This document shows, piece by piece, positions 25,311 to 33,799 of a DNA stretch of 64,000 nt (within the stretch, counting starts at the first letter, position 1; each line of letters begins with the position of its first letter). Below the pieces are notes generated by a model that worked only from the letters and a program-made list of their open reading frames with translations, did not search any database and was not told the DNA's origin. Location of the stretch: positions 124,001-188,000 of the forward strand of contig NZ_JAFVME010000001.1 in NCBI RefSeq assembly GCF_018492665.1, given 5' to 3'. The translations under genes were made by a program, and so were the position numbers. This stretch comes from Pedobacter sp. B4-66 (GTDB lineage: Bacteria > Bacteroidota > Bacteroidia > Sphingobacteriales > Sphingobacteriaceae).

Positions 25311-26738
25311 TTATGCTTCTATTGGTTCCTCATAGTCAGGATTATATTCTCCCTCCCATTTCGCTATTACCACTGTTGCTAAACAGTTTCCTATTACATT
25401 TAATGATGTCCTACCCATATCCATCAACTCATCAATCCCTAAAATTGCAGCAATGATAAAAGTCGGAAGGCCAAATTGATCCGCAGTAGCGATCAAAATA
25501 ATTAAAGATGCACGAGGTATTGCAGCTACTCCTTTACTGGTAATCATAAGCGTAAAAACAATCAACAACTGATCGCCGAACGACAAATGCATTCCTGCAG
25601 CCTGAGCCACAAAAATCGAAGCTAATGAAAGATATAGTGTTGTTCCATCTAAATTAAAACTATAACCAGTTGGAATCACAAATGATACAATTTTACGGGG
25701 AACCCCAAATTTCTCCATTGCGCTCATTGCTTTAGGTAGTGCTGCATCAGAGCTGGTTGTTGCAAATGCAATAGATACTGGTTCTTTTATTGCATTAATA
25801 AATTTCCGTATAGGTAACTTAATATATAAGGCTATTGGCAGTAATACAATAAGAATAAAAGCCAGTAAAGCTACATACAGGGTTGCCACGAGCATAAACA
25901 GATGTTTTAAGATATCTACTCCCATGTGCCCAACTGTATAAGCCATAGCCGCACCTACTCCAATTGGAGCAAAATACATGATCACATTTGTGAACTTAAA
26001 CATCGTTTCTGATAAGCTCTCACAAAAATCAACCATGGGCTTTCTTTTCTTTTCGTCTACCATCGCCAAACCTATGCCGAAAATCACTGAAAAGATTACG
26101 ATCTGTAAAATCTGAGCATCATAAATAGATTTCGCAATATTCTCGGGGAAAACATTCCTAAAAAAAGCAAGTGTCTTATATAACCAATGTACGCTGTCCG
26201 GCAAACTTTGCAAAATACTCTCATCAGCCAGGTCCTTAACTGGTTTTGGTAATTCATTGTGAGGCATATTTTGAATATTTACTCCTACCCCCGCTTGCGA
26301 AATATTGATTGCTGCCAGCCCAATAAACAATGCCAATGTGGTGGCACAATAGAAATACAACATAGACTTCCAGGCCATTCTACCTACTTGTTTCAAATCA
26401 GAATGACCAGCAATACCATATACCAGGGTTGCAAATAATATAGGGCCAACTATAGTTTTTACCAATTTGATAAAACCTTTGCTTAATGGCTGTAATGCTA
26501 CAGCTACATGTGGATAATCTATTCCAATAAACACACCTAAAATCATACAAACCAGTATCCAGGTAGTTAGGTTTTTTTTGATAATGGCATAAATAAACAA
26601 TTCCAAAGCAAGAATCCAACGAACTGCCATCATCATGTTATCCGGAACAGCAACAATGTCAAAATCTTTCAAAACTCCGAGCAAAGTAGCTATTGTAATA
26701 AATATCAATGTAATTAGCCCGATACGGTTTTGTTTCAT
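25311..26738 (-). CDS. Dicarboxylate/amino acid:cation symporter (DAACS/SDF family)
   Basis: This is a 475-residue membrane protein with about eight hydrophobic helices and the two re-entrant-loop signatures of the GltP/DctA family: the serine-rich ATTSSDAALPKAM (HP1) and, in helix TM7, the NLDGTTLYL motif (position of the NMDGT sodium-binding motif). It would import glutamate, aspartate or C4-dicarboxylates coupled to sodium or protons. The promoter is well formed and partly overlaps that of the divergent sigma-factor gene. A small membrane-anchored protein gene follows after 3 bases. Confidence 0.93.
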   Translation of the reverse strand: MKQNRIGLITLIFITIATLLGVLKDFDIVAVPDNMMMAVRWILALELFIYAIIKKNLTTWILVCMILGVFIGIDYPHVAVALQPLSKGFIKLVKTIVGPILFATLVYGIAGHSDLKQVGRMAWKSMLYFYCATTLALFIGLAAINISQAGVGVNIQNMPHNELPKPVKDLADESILQSLPDSVHWLYKTLAFFRNVFPENIAKSIYDAQILQIVIFSVIFGIGLAMVDEKKRKPMVDFCESLSETMFKFTNVIMYFAPIGVGAAMAYTVGHMGVDILKHLFMLVATLYVALLAFILIVLLPIALYIKLPIRKFINAIKEPVSIAFATTSSDAALPKAMSAMEKFGVPRKIVSFVIPTGYSFNLDGTTLYLSLASIFVAQAAGMHLSFGDQLLIVFTLMITSKGVAAIPRASLIILIATADQFGLPTFIIAAILGIDELMDMGRTSLNVIGNCLATVVIAKWEGEYNPDYEEPIEA

Positions 26739-26758
26739 ATACTAGTTTTTAGTGGCAA

Positions 26759-26789
26759 CAAAAGTAATTATTTGTGGTAAGCCCGCAAA
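26759..26789 (-). promoter_or_regulatory. Promoter of the dicarboxylate symporter gene
   Basis: On the minus strand, TTTG (26786-26789) and TACTTTTG (26759-26766) are separated by 19 bases, an exact fit to the Bacteroidota consensus. The start site is expected near 26752, leaving a leader of about 14 bases. Confidence 0.62.
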
Positions 26790-26804
26790 CATTTATTATT
26801 TTTG
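26771..26804 (+). promoter_or_regulatory. Candidate promoter of the ECF sigma-factor gene
   Basis: TTTG (26771-26774) and TATTTTTG (26797-26804) are 22 bases apart. The element overlaps the divergent symporter promoter, so the two -33 regions lie within 20 bases of each other. The expected leader is about 57 bases. Confidence 0.42.
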
Positions 26805-26867
26805 ATTGCACCATCAAGTGTAACAATCATTCATAAATGACCTCTAAGGGTTATCAACTTAATTTTA

Positions 26868-27365
26868 GTGGAACAAAAGGACCAGTTATTTAAACAAATT
26901 TTCGACACAAACTCCAAGAAAATATTCCATTTATGCTATGGTTATACTGGCGATGAAGACTCCGCCAATGACCTCCTTCAGGAAACATTTTTAAAAGTTT
27001 GGCAAAATTTAGACAAGTTCCGTAATAAATCTTTGATTTCGACGTGGATCTATCGCATCGCTGTTAATACCTGTTTAACCTACTTAAGGTCTGAAAAAAG
27101 GCAGGCTAAAGATGAACTTACAGACAATATTATAGAAAACCGTCCGGAGGAATTCTCAGAAAAAAACGAACAGGTTGCGCTGCTTTATAAATCAATATCA
27201 AAATTAGAAGAAAACGATCGCCTCATAATTACAATGGTACTCGATGAACTACCTTATAATGAAATAGCAGATATATCTGGTATCAGTGAAGGGAATCTTA
27301 GAGTAAAAATTCATCGCATTAAACAAAAACTTACAGAATTATACAATCAGCATGCAGGAATTTGA
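26868..27365 (+). CDS. ECF-type RNA polymerase sigma factor
   Basis: This 165-residue protein begins with GTG 26868; no ATG occurs in frame until far inside the protein, so GTG is the likely start. Sigma region 2 is seen at about 10-80 (HLCYGYTGDEDSANDLLQETFLKVW, whose central DLLQETF is typical, and STWIYRIAVNTCL). Region 4 is at about 105-160 (LPYNEIADISGISEGNLRVKIHRIKQKL). It lacks extra domains, which makes it a minimal ECF sigma. It overlaps the following membrane-protein gene by 14 bases; that partner probably acts as its regulator. The signal is unknown. Confidence 0.92.
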   Translation: MEQKDQLFKQIFDTNSKKIFHLCYGYTGDEDSANDLLQETFLKVWQNLDKFRNKSLISTWIYRIAVNTCLTYLRSEKRQAKDELTDNIIENRPEEFSEKNEQVALLYKSISKLEENDRLIITMVLDELPYNEIADISGISEGNLRVKIHRIKQKLTELYNQHAGI

Positions 27366-27951
27366 TCATATACAATCGCTTTGGCAATCACATTCGGTTG
27401 AAGTAAAAATCTCATCTGAGGAAATGCTTTCGCAAGCAAAAAAAGAGGTATCAGGTATAAAAACAAGATCTCTATTGAACATTTTTGGAATGATTATCTC
27501 TTTTGCAGCTTTGGTTGCACTTTTGATATTCTTCCCGTTCACTTCCTGGACAACACAGGCAGGCTTGAGTATCATCATTATTGCCATAGCTGTATCTACC
27601 TTTATTCTTTATAAAGACTACAAAATAATATCACGTAATGATTTCACTCAACATCCAAAAGAATTCCTATCACAGCTAAAGATTTACCAGTTAAATAAGT
27701 TCTCGATCTACAATAAACTGTATTGGTTTTATGCAGCAGCCTTGTGCCTCGGCTTTATACTTTATTTCTATGAGATGCTGAACAATCTGGACCTTTGGTT
27801 TCAAATCGGAATCTCTGCCTTTACAATTTTCTGGATGGCATTATGTGCAACCTTTTTGCGTAAAGCATATTTAAAAAGGGAGAAAGAACGTTTAGATCTC
27901 CTGATTGAGAAATTCGAACGTATTAGTAGTCAGTTTAAAGAACAGGCATAA
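27352..27951 (+). CDS. Four-helix membrane protein, putative anti-sigma partner
   Basis: This 199-residue protein has a cytoplasmic N-terminal helix of about 40 residues (starting MQEFDHIQSLWQSH). Four hydrophobic segments follow, at about 43-62, 67-87, 120-140 and 146-166, and then a charged C-terminal coiled-coil-like helix (RKAYLKREKERLDLLIEKFE). The gene overlaps the ECF sigma gene by 14 bases, the usual arrangement of sigma/anti-sigma pairs. The N-terminal region lacks the His/Cys zinc motif of canonical ZAS anti-sigma factors, so the role is inferred from position. A clear terminator follows the stop codon. Confidence 0.7.
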   Translation: MQEFDHIQSLWQSHSVEVKISSEEMLSQAKKEVSGIKTRSLLNIFGMIISFAALVALLIFFPFTSWTTQAGLSIIIIAIAVSTFILYKDYKIISRNDFTQHPKEFLSQLKIYQLNKFSIYNKLYWFYAAALCLGFILYFYEMLNNLDLWFQIGISAFTIFWMALCATFLRKAYLKREKERLDLLIEKFERISSQFKEQA

Positions 27952-27985
27952 AAAAAGTCATCCTACCTAAGGGATGACTTCTATT
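27951..27985 (+). terminator. Terminator after the sigma/anti-sigma operon
   Basis: AAGTCATCC (27955-27963) pairs with GGATGACTT (27972-27980) around an eight-base loop, with an A-run before it and T-rich sequence after. It begins directly behind the stop codon at 27949-27951. Confidence 0.75.
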
Positions 27986-28091
27986 ATTAACTAACCCAAA
28001 TTTAAATCTATCCAAATTTACTAGTGGGTTTCCTAATTCAAATATAAGACGGGGTACTTTATTAAGGATAAGCGAAAATCACCAAGTTTCT

Positions 28092-28526
28092 TTATCCGTT
28101 AAATCTGTTGATCTGACTTATTTTCCAAACGCCTTCCTCATCTTTTACAATAGTTACATAATTTTGTTGTGTAAACAGAGGATATTTAAAATCTACCCTT
28201 ACCATAACCACATTATCGCAACTTGATAAGATTTCGAAATTTGGGGTACAATTCAATGTAATGTCACCTCTTTTTTTGTAAAAGTCCACCAATTCTTTTT
28301 TAGTTTGGTCAACAATTTTGCCTTGTCTGGTTATTTTTAACACGGCCTCATTATGCATCACCTGATTAAGCAAAGCAGCATTACAGTGCACATTCGCATC
28401 AATGTAAGCCTCTATTACAGAGCTTGATTTTAAATTCACGCTTGCTGCTGGTTTACCATTATCAGCAAATGCAAAAGTGAAGGAGATACTTAGTATCGCC
28501 ACACACAATAGGATTTTCCTTTTCAT
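28092..28526 (-). CDS. Secreted NTF2-like protein (putative lumazine-binding type)
   Basis: This 144-residue protein has a signal peptide (KRKILLC, then a hydrophobic stretch to about residue 19, cleavage near AFA-DN). The mature 120 residues show the cone-shaped NTF2-like pattern of the SnoaL/putative lumazine-binding group (PF12893-like): a helix with AYIDANVHCNAALLNQVMH, then strands ending in VRVDFKYPLF, QNYVTIVKDEEGVWKI and a final SQINRF. The ligand and function are unknown. It has no close operon partner; the next gene upstream on the same strand is the AraC regulator, 70 bases away. Confidence 0.72.
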   Translation of the reverse strand: MKRKILLCVAILSISFTFAFADNGKPAASVNLKSSSVIEAYIDANVHCNAALLNQVMHNEAVLKITRQGKIVDQTKKELVDFYKKRGDITLNCTPNFEILSSCDNVVMVRVDFKYPLFTQQNYVTIVKDEEGVWKISQINRFNG

Positions 28527-28596
28527 GATCTTTCTTTTATTTTTTCAATTAAACATTTGTGATGTGCTGTAAAAGCACCTTGTAATACGGCACAGA

Positions 28597-29454
28597 TTAT
28601 CTGTACTGGCCGGGAGTAACTTTAAATGAATTTCTAAATAGTCTGATAAATGAACTTGGGCATTCAAAGCCCACCATATCCACAATCTCACTAACAGGAT
28701 AGTCTGTATTCTTTAAATAGTATTTGGCTTGTTGCAATCTGATTATTGTTAAAAATTGATGCGGCGACTGCTGGTAAGCTTGTTTACACGTTCGCAGTAA
28801 ATGGTTTACAGACAAGCAAGCCATTTGTGCAATATCATCCAGTCGGATGTTCTTATTGTAATTGCTAATGATATAATCTTTGGCAATAGACAAACGCCTT
28901 AATATCTCAGATTTGGTAATATGGCTATGAAACTTTAATGAGGCCGCCCTGTTTACAACTTCTGAATTGTAAACGCTATAGTAATTCAGCAAACAATTAT
29001 GCAGACAATCATTTAAGAGCAATTGGTTAGTCGAATTACTTTTGATAAGTGACCATAGACTTACCAGATTATCTTTTAACGCCCCTTGCAATGGATAAAT
29101 AGATTCTACAAAAACCGGAGCTTCATACTTGTAATCAAATGGACTATCCAATAAAAATCTTTCTCCCCTTCTTGAATACTCAAAATCTCGTATAAAATAA
29201 GGGTCAAAAAATATGGAAAGTGTATTTACTTTTGTTGTTGAATCAATTCTGCTAGAGTAATTAGTATTGCTGTTTAAAAAAATAAAATTCTCAGGATGCA
29301 ACCGTAATTCTCGCTTACCCAGTTTAAAGTCAGCCGCTCCATTGAATGTCACATTAATAGAATACTTTCCTGTTAGACCGGTGTAACTGGTATTATAAGA
29401 AGTTTCGCTTCTAATTTCATTATTACCAACAAGTATTTTCTTCCTATCCATCAC
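28597..29454 (-). CDS. AraC family transcriptional regulator
   Basis: This 285-residue protein has an N-terminal cupin-like sensing half (about 20-150: strands such as GKYSINVTFNG and RLHPENFIFLN). A C-terminal AraC/XylS double helix-turn-helix lies at about 190-285 (DDIAQMACLSVNHLLRTCKQAY, then EIVDMVGFECPSSFIRLFRNSFKVTPGQYR, seen as two HTH units with the conserved F-R-x-F and P-x-x-Y-R end). It diverges from a propeller-type sensor kinase gene. The 170-base intergenic region holds a long inverted repeat that could be its operator. The inducer is unknown. Confidence 0.88.
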   Translation of the reverse strand: MMDRKKILVGNNEIRSETSYNTSYTGLTGKYSINVTFNGAADFKLGKRELRLHPENFIFLNSNTNYSSRIDSTTKVNTLSIFFDPYFIRDFEYSRRGERFLLDSPFDYKYEAPVFVESIYPLQGALKDNLVSLWSLIKSNSTNQLLLNDCLHNCLLNYYSVYNSEVVNRAASLKFHSHITKSEILRRLSIAKDYIISNYNKNIRLDDIAQMACLSVNHLLRTCKQAYQQSPHQFLTIIRLQQAKYYLKNTDYPVSEIVDMVGFECPSSFIRLFRNSFKVTPGQYR

Positions 29455-29508
29455 AATTAAATGTCAAAGTTTCTACTCAAAATTAAACCGGGATATCGTG
29501 TTTCTTTT

Positions 29509-29561
29509 CACCCCTAAAGGGGTATTTTGAGGTAAATGAAAAAAATACCCCTTCAAGGGTG
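29509..29561. promoter_or_regulatory. Long inverted repeat between AraC regulator and sensor-kinase genes
   Basis: The left arm (29509-29528, beginning CACCCCTAAAGGGG) and the right arm (29542-29561, ending CCCCTTCAAGGGTG) are reverse complements at 18 of 20 positions around a 13-base centre. Each arm contains its own shorter dyad (ACCCCT-AA-AGGGGT on the left). Its position between divergent regulatory genes and its GC-rich core in A/T-rich DNA suggest an operator. Confidence 0.6.
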
Positions 29562-29624
29562 ATTTTTTAATAGTATATTGATAAATATATTTACAGTCAG
29601 ATTAACTTACTATTTCTATATCCA

Positions 29625-32510
29625 GTGGGCAAAAAGCTATTAATACTTTTTCTCATCCTTTTCATCTATTGTCTCGATGGTTTTTCTCAGCGTTACAATT
29701 TCGAACAATATGACATAGAGGATGGACTTACGCAATCACAGGTAACTGCAATTACGCAGGATAGCAAGCGTCGATTGTGGATTTCAACACTTGGAGGGCT
29801 CAGCTGTTTTAATGGCAAACAATTTATCAATTACACTAAAACAAGTGGGCTAAGCAGCAACTTCATTCTGTCTTTGGCAGCGGGAAAAAACAACGAAATA
29901 TGGATAGGATCTGCCAGAGGCCTTTCAAAATACAATGGCAATAGCTTCAGCAATTATGCTGATACAAAAAAATGGGTAAATGTATTAGCCACAGATAAAA
30001 ATGGAATTGTCTACGGCTTAAAGGGCAAGCGTTTGATTAATGCCGAAAAGGATGAGGTAGTAACTATTTCAAATGATACCTCCGAAGTAGTTACCACCCT
30101 TAAAACAGATTATTCTGGCAATATTTGGGTAGCCATTTACGGCAAGGGAATATATCATCTGGAAAAAGGCAAATGGTTGCGCTCGCCTTTAAATGATAAA
30201 ATTAAAAACCTAATCGTCACCGATATTTTAGTAGACCAACTTAATGTAGGAAAAGTGTGGCTATTAACACAACAAGGTATCTACATAGCGCAGAACAACA
30301 TCATTAACAAAGTCTATAATGAAATCACAACCAAATGCAACTCTATAGCTCAAGATAGCAAAGGCTCGGTATGGATAGGTACAAACAATGGAGCTTATTA
30401 TATCACCCCAACCAATCTTATCCATTTCAACTCTAACAATGGATTTACCGACAATATTGTTAATGAGATATTTAAAGATATAGAAAACAACATTTGGCTG
30501 GGAACAGATGGTTCGGGATTATTTAGGTTTACCAATAACAGCTACGTAACATTTGATGAAACACAAGGAATAGATAGTAGAATTGTAATGTCAATTGCTA
30601 ATGGACCTACTCCCGAAACAATATGGTTAGGTTCATATGGTGGCCTATATGAATACAAACAGAATCAAAAAATTAAGAGCATAAAAATCCCTTCAGACAA
30701 CCCCGATTCATACCGCATTAATTTCTTATATAACGATCATAAAGGTAATGTATGGATAGGTACTCCAGGCGGTGGACTGTGGATGCACAATGGCCAGCGA
30801 ATGGAGCGTATGGATACTGAAAAGGAACATATGGCTTACAATGCAATGATTGAGGATAGCAGCGGCACAATATGGCTATCAACCAATTATGGATGCTTAA
30901 CCTTTGATGTTAAAAGCAGAAAATTCAACAGAGTAACCAAACAATTTGGAGGCGGATTAATGGAACTGGGGCGCGACTCAATAATTGCAGGCACTCAGGA
31001 TGGAGCATGGTTAATCGTCAACAAAAAAACAATTACTCCATTAAATATCAAGGGATTATCAGGTTCCAGCATACTTTGTATGCTTAAACACAGAGATTAC
31101 GTACTTTTTGGAACTGCAGATTATGGGTTATTAATCTGGAATGTCAAAACTGGAACAACCAGGTTCATTAATACAAAATCAGGGCTTGCCTCCGATCATA
31201 TCTATAGCATATTAGAAGATAAAAGAGGAACAATATGGTTAGGAACCGGAAGAGGTATTAATAGAATTAATAGTAAAGATTTCTCTGTCATACAACCAAA
31301 CAACCAAGATGAACTGTTAGTAGAATGCAATCAAAATGCGATACTTCAGCAAGACAACAATGTATGGATTGGTACTACCAAAGGCGTTATTGTTTATGGA
31401 ATAAACCCAAGCTCTGAAAAAAAAGTTAATCCTTACATTTATATCAATTCTATAAACGTTTCACCTGATTACAAACAAGAATACGTTAAGGGGATACTTA
31501 CACTGCCCTACTACCACAACCACATCAATATCAATTACACAGGCATTTACCTGAGTAACCCTAGCGCTGTAATGTATAAATACAGATTAATTGGCTTAGA
31601 TAATAAATACAGCCAGCCGAGCAGCAATTCATCAATGAATTTTACCGCCATCCCGCCGGGAAAATATACTTTCGAAGTGAAGGCAGTAACAAAAGACGGA
31701 CTTTTATCAGTTAATACAGCATCAGTTTCTTTTGAAATACTCATGCCCTATTATCAAACCTCGATTTTTAAATTTTTCACTATCATATTTATCCTTTTAT
31801 TAATCCTGTTGGCTGTATACATAATCCTAACCCTCAATGAACGTAAGCGTAAATTAAGACTACAGATAAAGCTTGAAGAACAATTTAAGATCAGGAAGCA
31901 AACCGCAGAAGATTTCCATGATGACCTGGGCAACAAATTAACCCGAATTACAGTACTATCAGAAGTGTTGGGGAGTATGATCGATAAGGATGACACAGAA
32001 AAAAGAAACATTCTAAAAAAAATCCGATGTAATGTGGATGAGTTGTACAACGGCACTAAAGATATATTGTGGTCGCTTAATCCAAAAAATGATTCATTAA
32101 GCCAGGTTTTAAACCATATCAAAGATTTTGGCCAGGAGATGGTTAATGAAACCCCTATCCTATTTAAATATGATATTGAACTCAACAATAAAGACACAAA
32201 GCTATCATTAGATATGAGCAGAAACATATTGATGATATTCAAAGAATCAATCCATAATGCACTCAAACACGCCAAAGCAAAACAAATTAATTTTGAAGCA
32301 AGATTAAACAATGGAATGCTGCTAATTACGCTTCAGGATGATGGAATTGGTTTTGATATAGAACATGCTAAAGATGGACATGGGATGAACAATATGTATG
32401 TAAGAGCTAAGAGAATTAATGCCGATTTAAATATTACTTCTAATGACAAGGGAACTAGTGTACTTTTACTTGTTAATTTTTCGACCTTAAAATACTTTAA
32501 AAATGCATGA
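29625..32510 (+). CDS. Propeller-type two-component sensor histidine kinase
   Basis: This 961-residue protein has GTG 29625 as start, placing a signal peptide/anchor directly at the N-terminus (LLILFLILFIYCLDGFSQ). The periplasmic part has many regulator-propeller repeats of the type xxxWIGTxxGL (two seven-bladed propellers, about 25-600), then a Y_Y_Y domain (about 615-705). A transmembrane helix lies at about 715-740. The kinase is of the HisKA_3/NarX class: His765 in DFHDDLGNKLTRI, then an ATPase domain with HNALKHAKA and DDGIGFD. Unlike hybrid regulators, it lacks receiver and HTH domains; these are in the next gene, which it overlaps by 8 bases. The ligand, perhaps an oligosaccharide, is unknown. 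Confidence 0.92.
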   Translation: MGKKLLILFLILFIYCLDGFSQRYNFEQYDIEDGLTQSQVTAITQDSKRRLWISTLGGLSCFNGKQFINYTKTSGLSSNFILSLAAGKNNEIWIGSARGLSKYNGNSFSNYADTKKWVNVLATDKNGIVYGLKGKRLINAEKDEVVTISNDTSEVVTTLKTDYSGNIWVAIYGKGIYHLEKGKWLRSPLNDKIKNLIVTDILVDQLNVGKVWLLTQQGIYIAQNNIINKVYNEITTKCNSIAQDSKGSVWIGTNNGAYYITPTNLIHFNSNNGFTDNIVNEIFKDIENNIWLGTDGSGLFRFTNNSYVTFDETQGIDSRIVMSIANGPTPETIWLGSYGGLYEYKQNQKIKSIKIPSDNPDSYRINFLYNDHKGNVWIGTPGGGLWMHNGQRMERMDTEKEHMAYNAMIEDSSGTIWLSTNYGCLTFDVKSRKFNRVTKQFGGGLMELGRDSIIAGTQDGAWLIVNKKTITPLNIKGLSGSSILCMLKHRDYVLFGTADYGLLIWNVKTGTTRFINTKSGLASDHIYSILEDKRGTIWLGTGRGINRINSKDFSVIQPNNQDELLVECNQNAILQQDNNVWIGTTKGVIVYGINPSSEKKVNPYIYINSINVSPDYKQEYVKGILTLPYYHNHININYTGIYLSNPSAVMYKYRLIGLDNKYSQPSSNSSMNFTAIPPGKYTFEVKAVTKDGLLSVNTASVSFEILMPYYQTSIFKFFTIIFILLLILLAVYIILTLNERKRKLRLQIKLEEQFKIRKQTAEDFHDDLGNKLTRITVLSEVLGSMIDKDDTEKRNILKKIRCNVDELYNGTKDILWSLNPKNDSLSQVLNHIKDFGQEMVNETPILFKYDIELNNKDTKLSLDMSRNILMIFKESIHNALKHAKAKQINFEARLNNGMLLITLQDDGIGFDIEHAKDGHGMNNMYVRAKRINADLNITSNDKGTSVLLLVNFSTLKYFKNA

Positions 32511-33135
32511 CCAGGAAGCAGCAAGAATTGTAATTATTGAGGATGATAAAACCATTAGAGAAGGCTATCACTATCTAATTGACAACACCTCTCCATATAC
32601 GGTAGTAAATGCATATGCATCATTTGATGCAGCAAAGCTTAAGATTACAAAAGACAATCCGGATGTAATTATACTAGATATACAACTCCCAGGAACAAAT
32701 GGCATCGATGCTTTGCCTCTGTTAAAAAAGATGCTACCTAATGTTTACATCATTATGCTTACCGTTTATGAAACCGAAAAAATAATACTTGATGCATTGG
32801 CAAATGGAGCTTCTGGATATTTCACTAAAAACACTCCTTCATCAAAAATAATTGATGCCATTAAAGAGGTAATGCATGGTGGAGGCCCTATGAGCCCTGA
32901 TGTTTCAAAAAAGGTCATTATGTCGCTTCAAAAAAATCAACACTCACCACTTACTAAAAGAGAAACACAGATACTGGAATTAATAGCAGAAGGAAAAGAT
33001 AGAGGACAGATAGCCAATCAATTATTTATTGACGTGGAAACTGTTAAAACCCATGTAAAGAACATTTACATTAAGTTAGACGTCAACTCGAAAGCTGACG
33101 CCATAAATGTGGCCAAAACCAATAAATTAATATAG
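32503..33135 (+). CDS. NarL/LuxR-family response regulator
   Basis: This 210-residue protein has a receiver domain (IEDDKTIREGY at the acidic pocket, phosphoacceptor Asp59 in IILDIQLPGTNG, and Lys in FTKN). It is followed by a LuxR-type helix-turn-helix at about 145-205 (LTKRETQILELIAEGKDRGQIA, then VETVKTHVKNIY). It overlaps the sensor-kinase gene by 8 bases and is its obvious partner. Target genes are unknown; the GH20 hexosaminidase and lipoprotein genes lie just beyond, on the opposite strand. Confidence 0.94.
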   Translation: MHDQEAARIVIIEDDKTIREGYHYLIDNTSPYTVVNAYASFDAAKLKITKDNPDVIILDIQLPGTNGIDALPLLKKMLPNVYIIMLTVYETEKIILDALANGASGYFTKNTPSSKIIDAIKEVMHGGGPMSPDVSKKVIMSLQKNQHSPLTKRETQILELIAEGKDRGQIANQLFIDVETVKTHVKNIYIKLDVNSKADAINVAKTNKLI

Positions 33136-33137
33136 GC

Positions 33138-33755
33138 TTATTCCTTTACTTCAGAAACTGAGAAGCTATTACCGCTAAGTTTGTATTGAAGCGTTTTTAA
33201 AGTACCGTCTTTTTCAGTACTATCCTTTGAATTTACGATAGGAAAAGTGCGGAACAAATCGCCGTTCTTAATTACAAACTTATCATTTCCGGCATATTTC
33301 TTTTTCGCATTATCACTTAATCCCGGAAAGGTAATTTTATTAAAATTCCCATCCGCATATTCAATAACATTTAGATCCCGAACATTCGTTTTACTTAACA
33401 GTTCAATATAGATCTCCGGATTACCATCATTATCCAGATCCATGTTCCAGGCATCAGTTATAATGCCTTTACGCTCATTAGATAATGATTTGTAATTGCT
33501 TTTAAGTGAGTCAGACATTAATATCAGATAACCACCTATACTATCAACACCCTTACCCCAGCTAACAACTTCAAAATTGATACCCGGTCTTATCGCTATA
33601 TCCTTATAAAAAGCAAACTGACCTTTTGGCTTTTCTACAGCTGTATTATTTTGCTTTACAGTATCATCCTTCTTAGAAGAATCACCACAGGAAGCTAATA
33701 AAAGCAGCCCCGAAAACAAAAGGGACTGCTTTATTAAGTATTTCATCAATTTCAT
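33138..33755 (-). CDS. Hypothetical lipoprotein
   Basis: This 205-residue protein has a lipoprotein signal peptide with lipobox LLAS-C (Cys23). An Asn/Lys/Asp-rich linker follows, then a beta-rich domain containing an NMDLDNDGNPEIYIE stretch that resembles an FG-GAP/VCBS-type calcium-binding or integrin-like repeat. It is likely anchored in a membrane facing the periplasm or the surface. The stop lies two bases from the convergent response regulator. The GH20 gene is upstream on the same strand, 44 bases away, so the two may be co-transcribed. Function is not assigned. Confidence 0.7.
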   Translation of the reverse strand: MKLMKYLIKQSLLFSGLLLLASCGDSSKKDDTVKQNNTAVEKPKGQFAFYKDIAIRPGINFEVVSWGKGVDSIGGYLILMSDSLKSNYKSLSNERKGIITDAWNMDLDNDGNPEIYIELLSKTNVRDLNVIEYADGNFNKITFPGLSDNAKKKYAGNDKFVIKNGDLFRTFPIVNSKDSTEKDGTLKTLQYKLSGNSFSVSEVKE

Positions 33756-33799
33756 CGTTTACTTTTTAATGTAAATACAAAGTTTTACAATGCAAACTA

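Noticed and set aside
29542..29575. Right arm of the 29509-29561 repeat as a rho-independent terminator
   Set aside because: A T6 run follows, but there is no gene to terminate on the plus strand here and the right-arm hairpin alone is only about 5 bp; the 20-bp inter-arm symmetry suggests an operator.
31754..32311. Long antisense frame over the sensor-kinase domain
   Set aside because: 185 codons long, but it lies entirely opposite recognisable kinase motifs and has no independent evidence.
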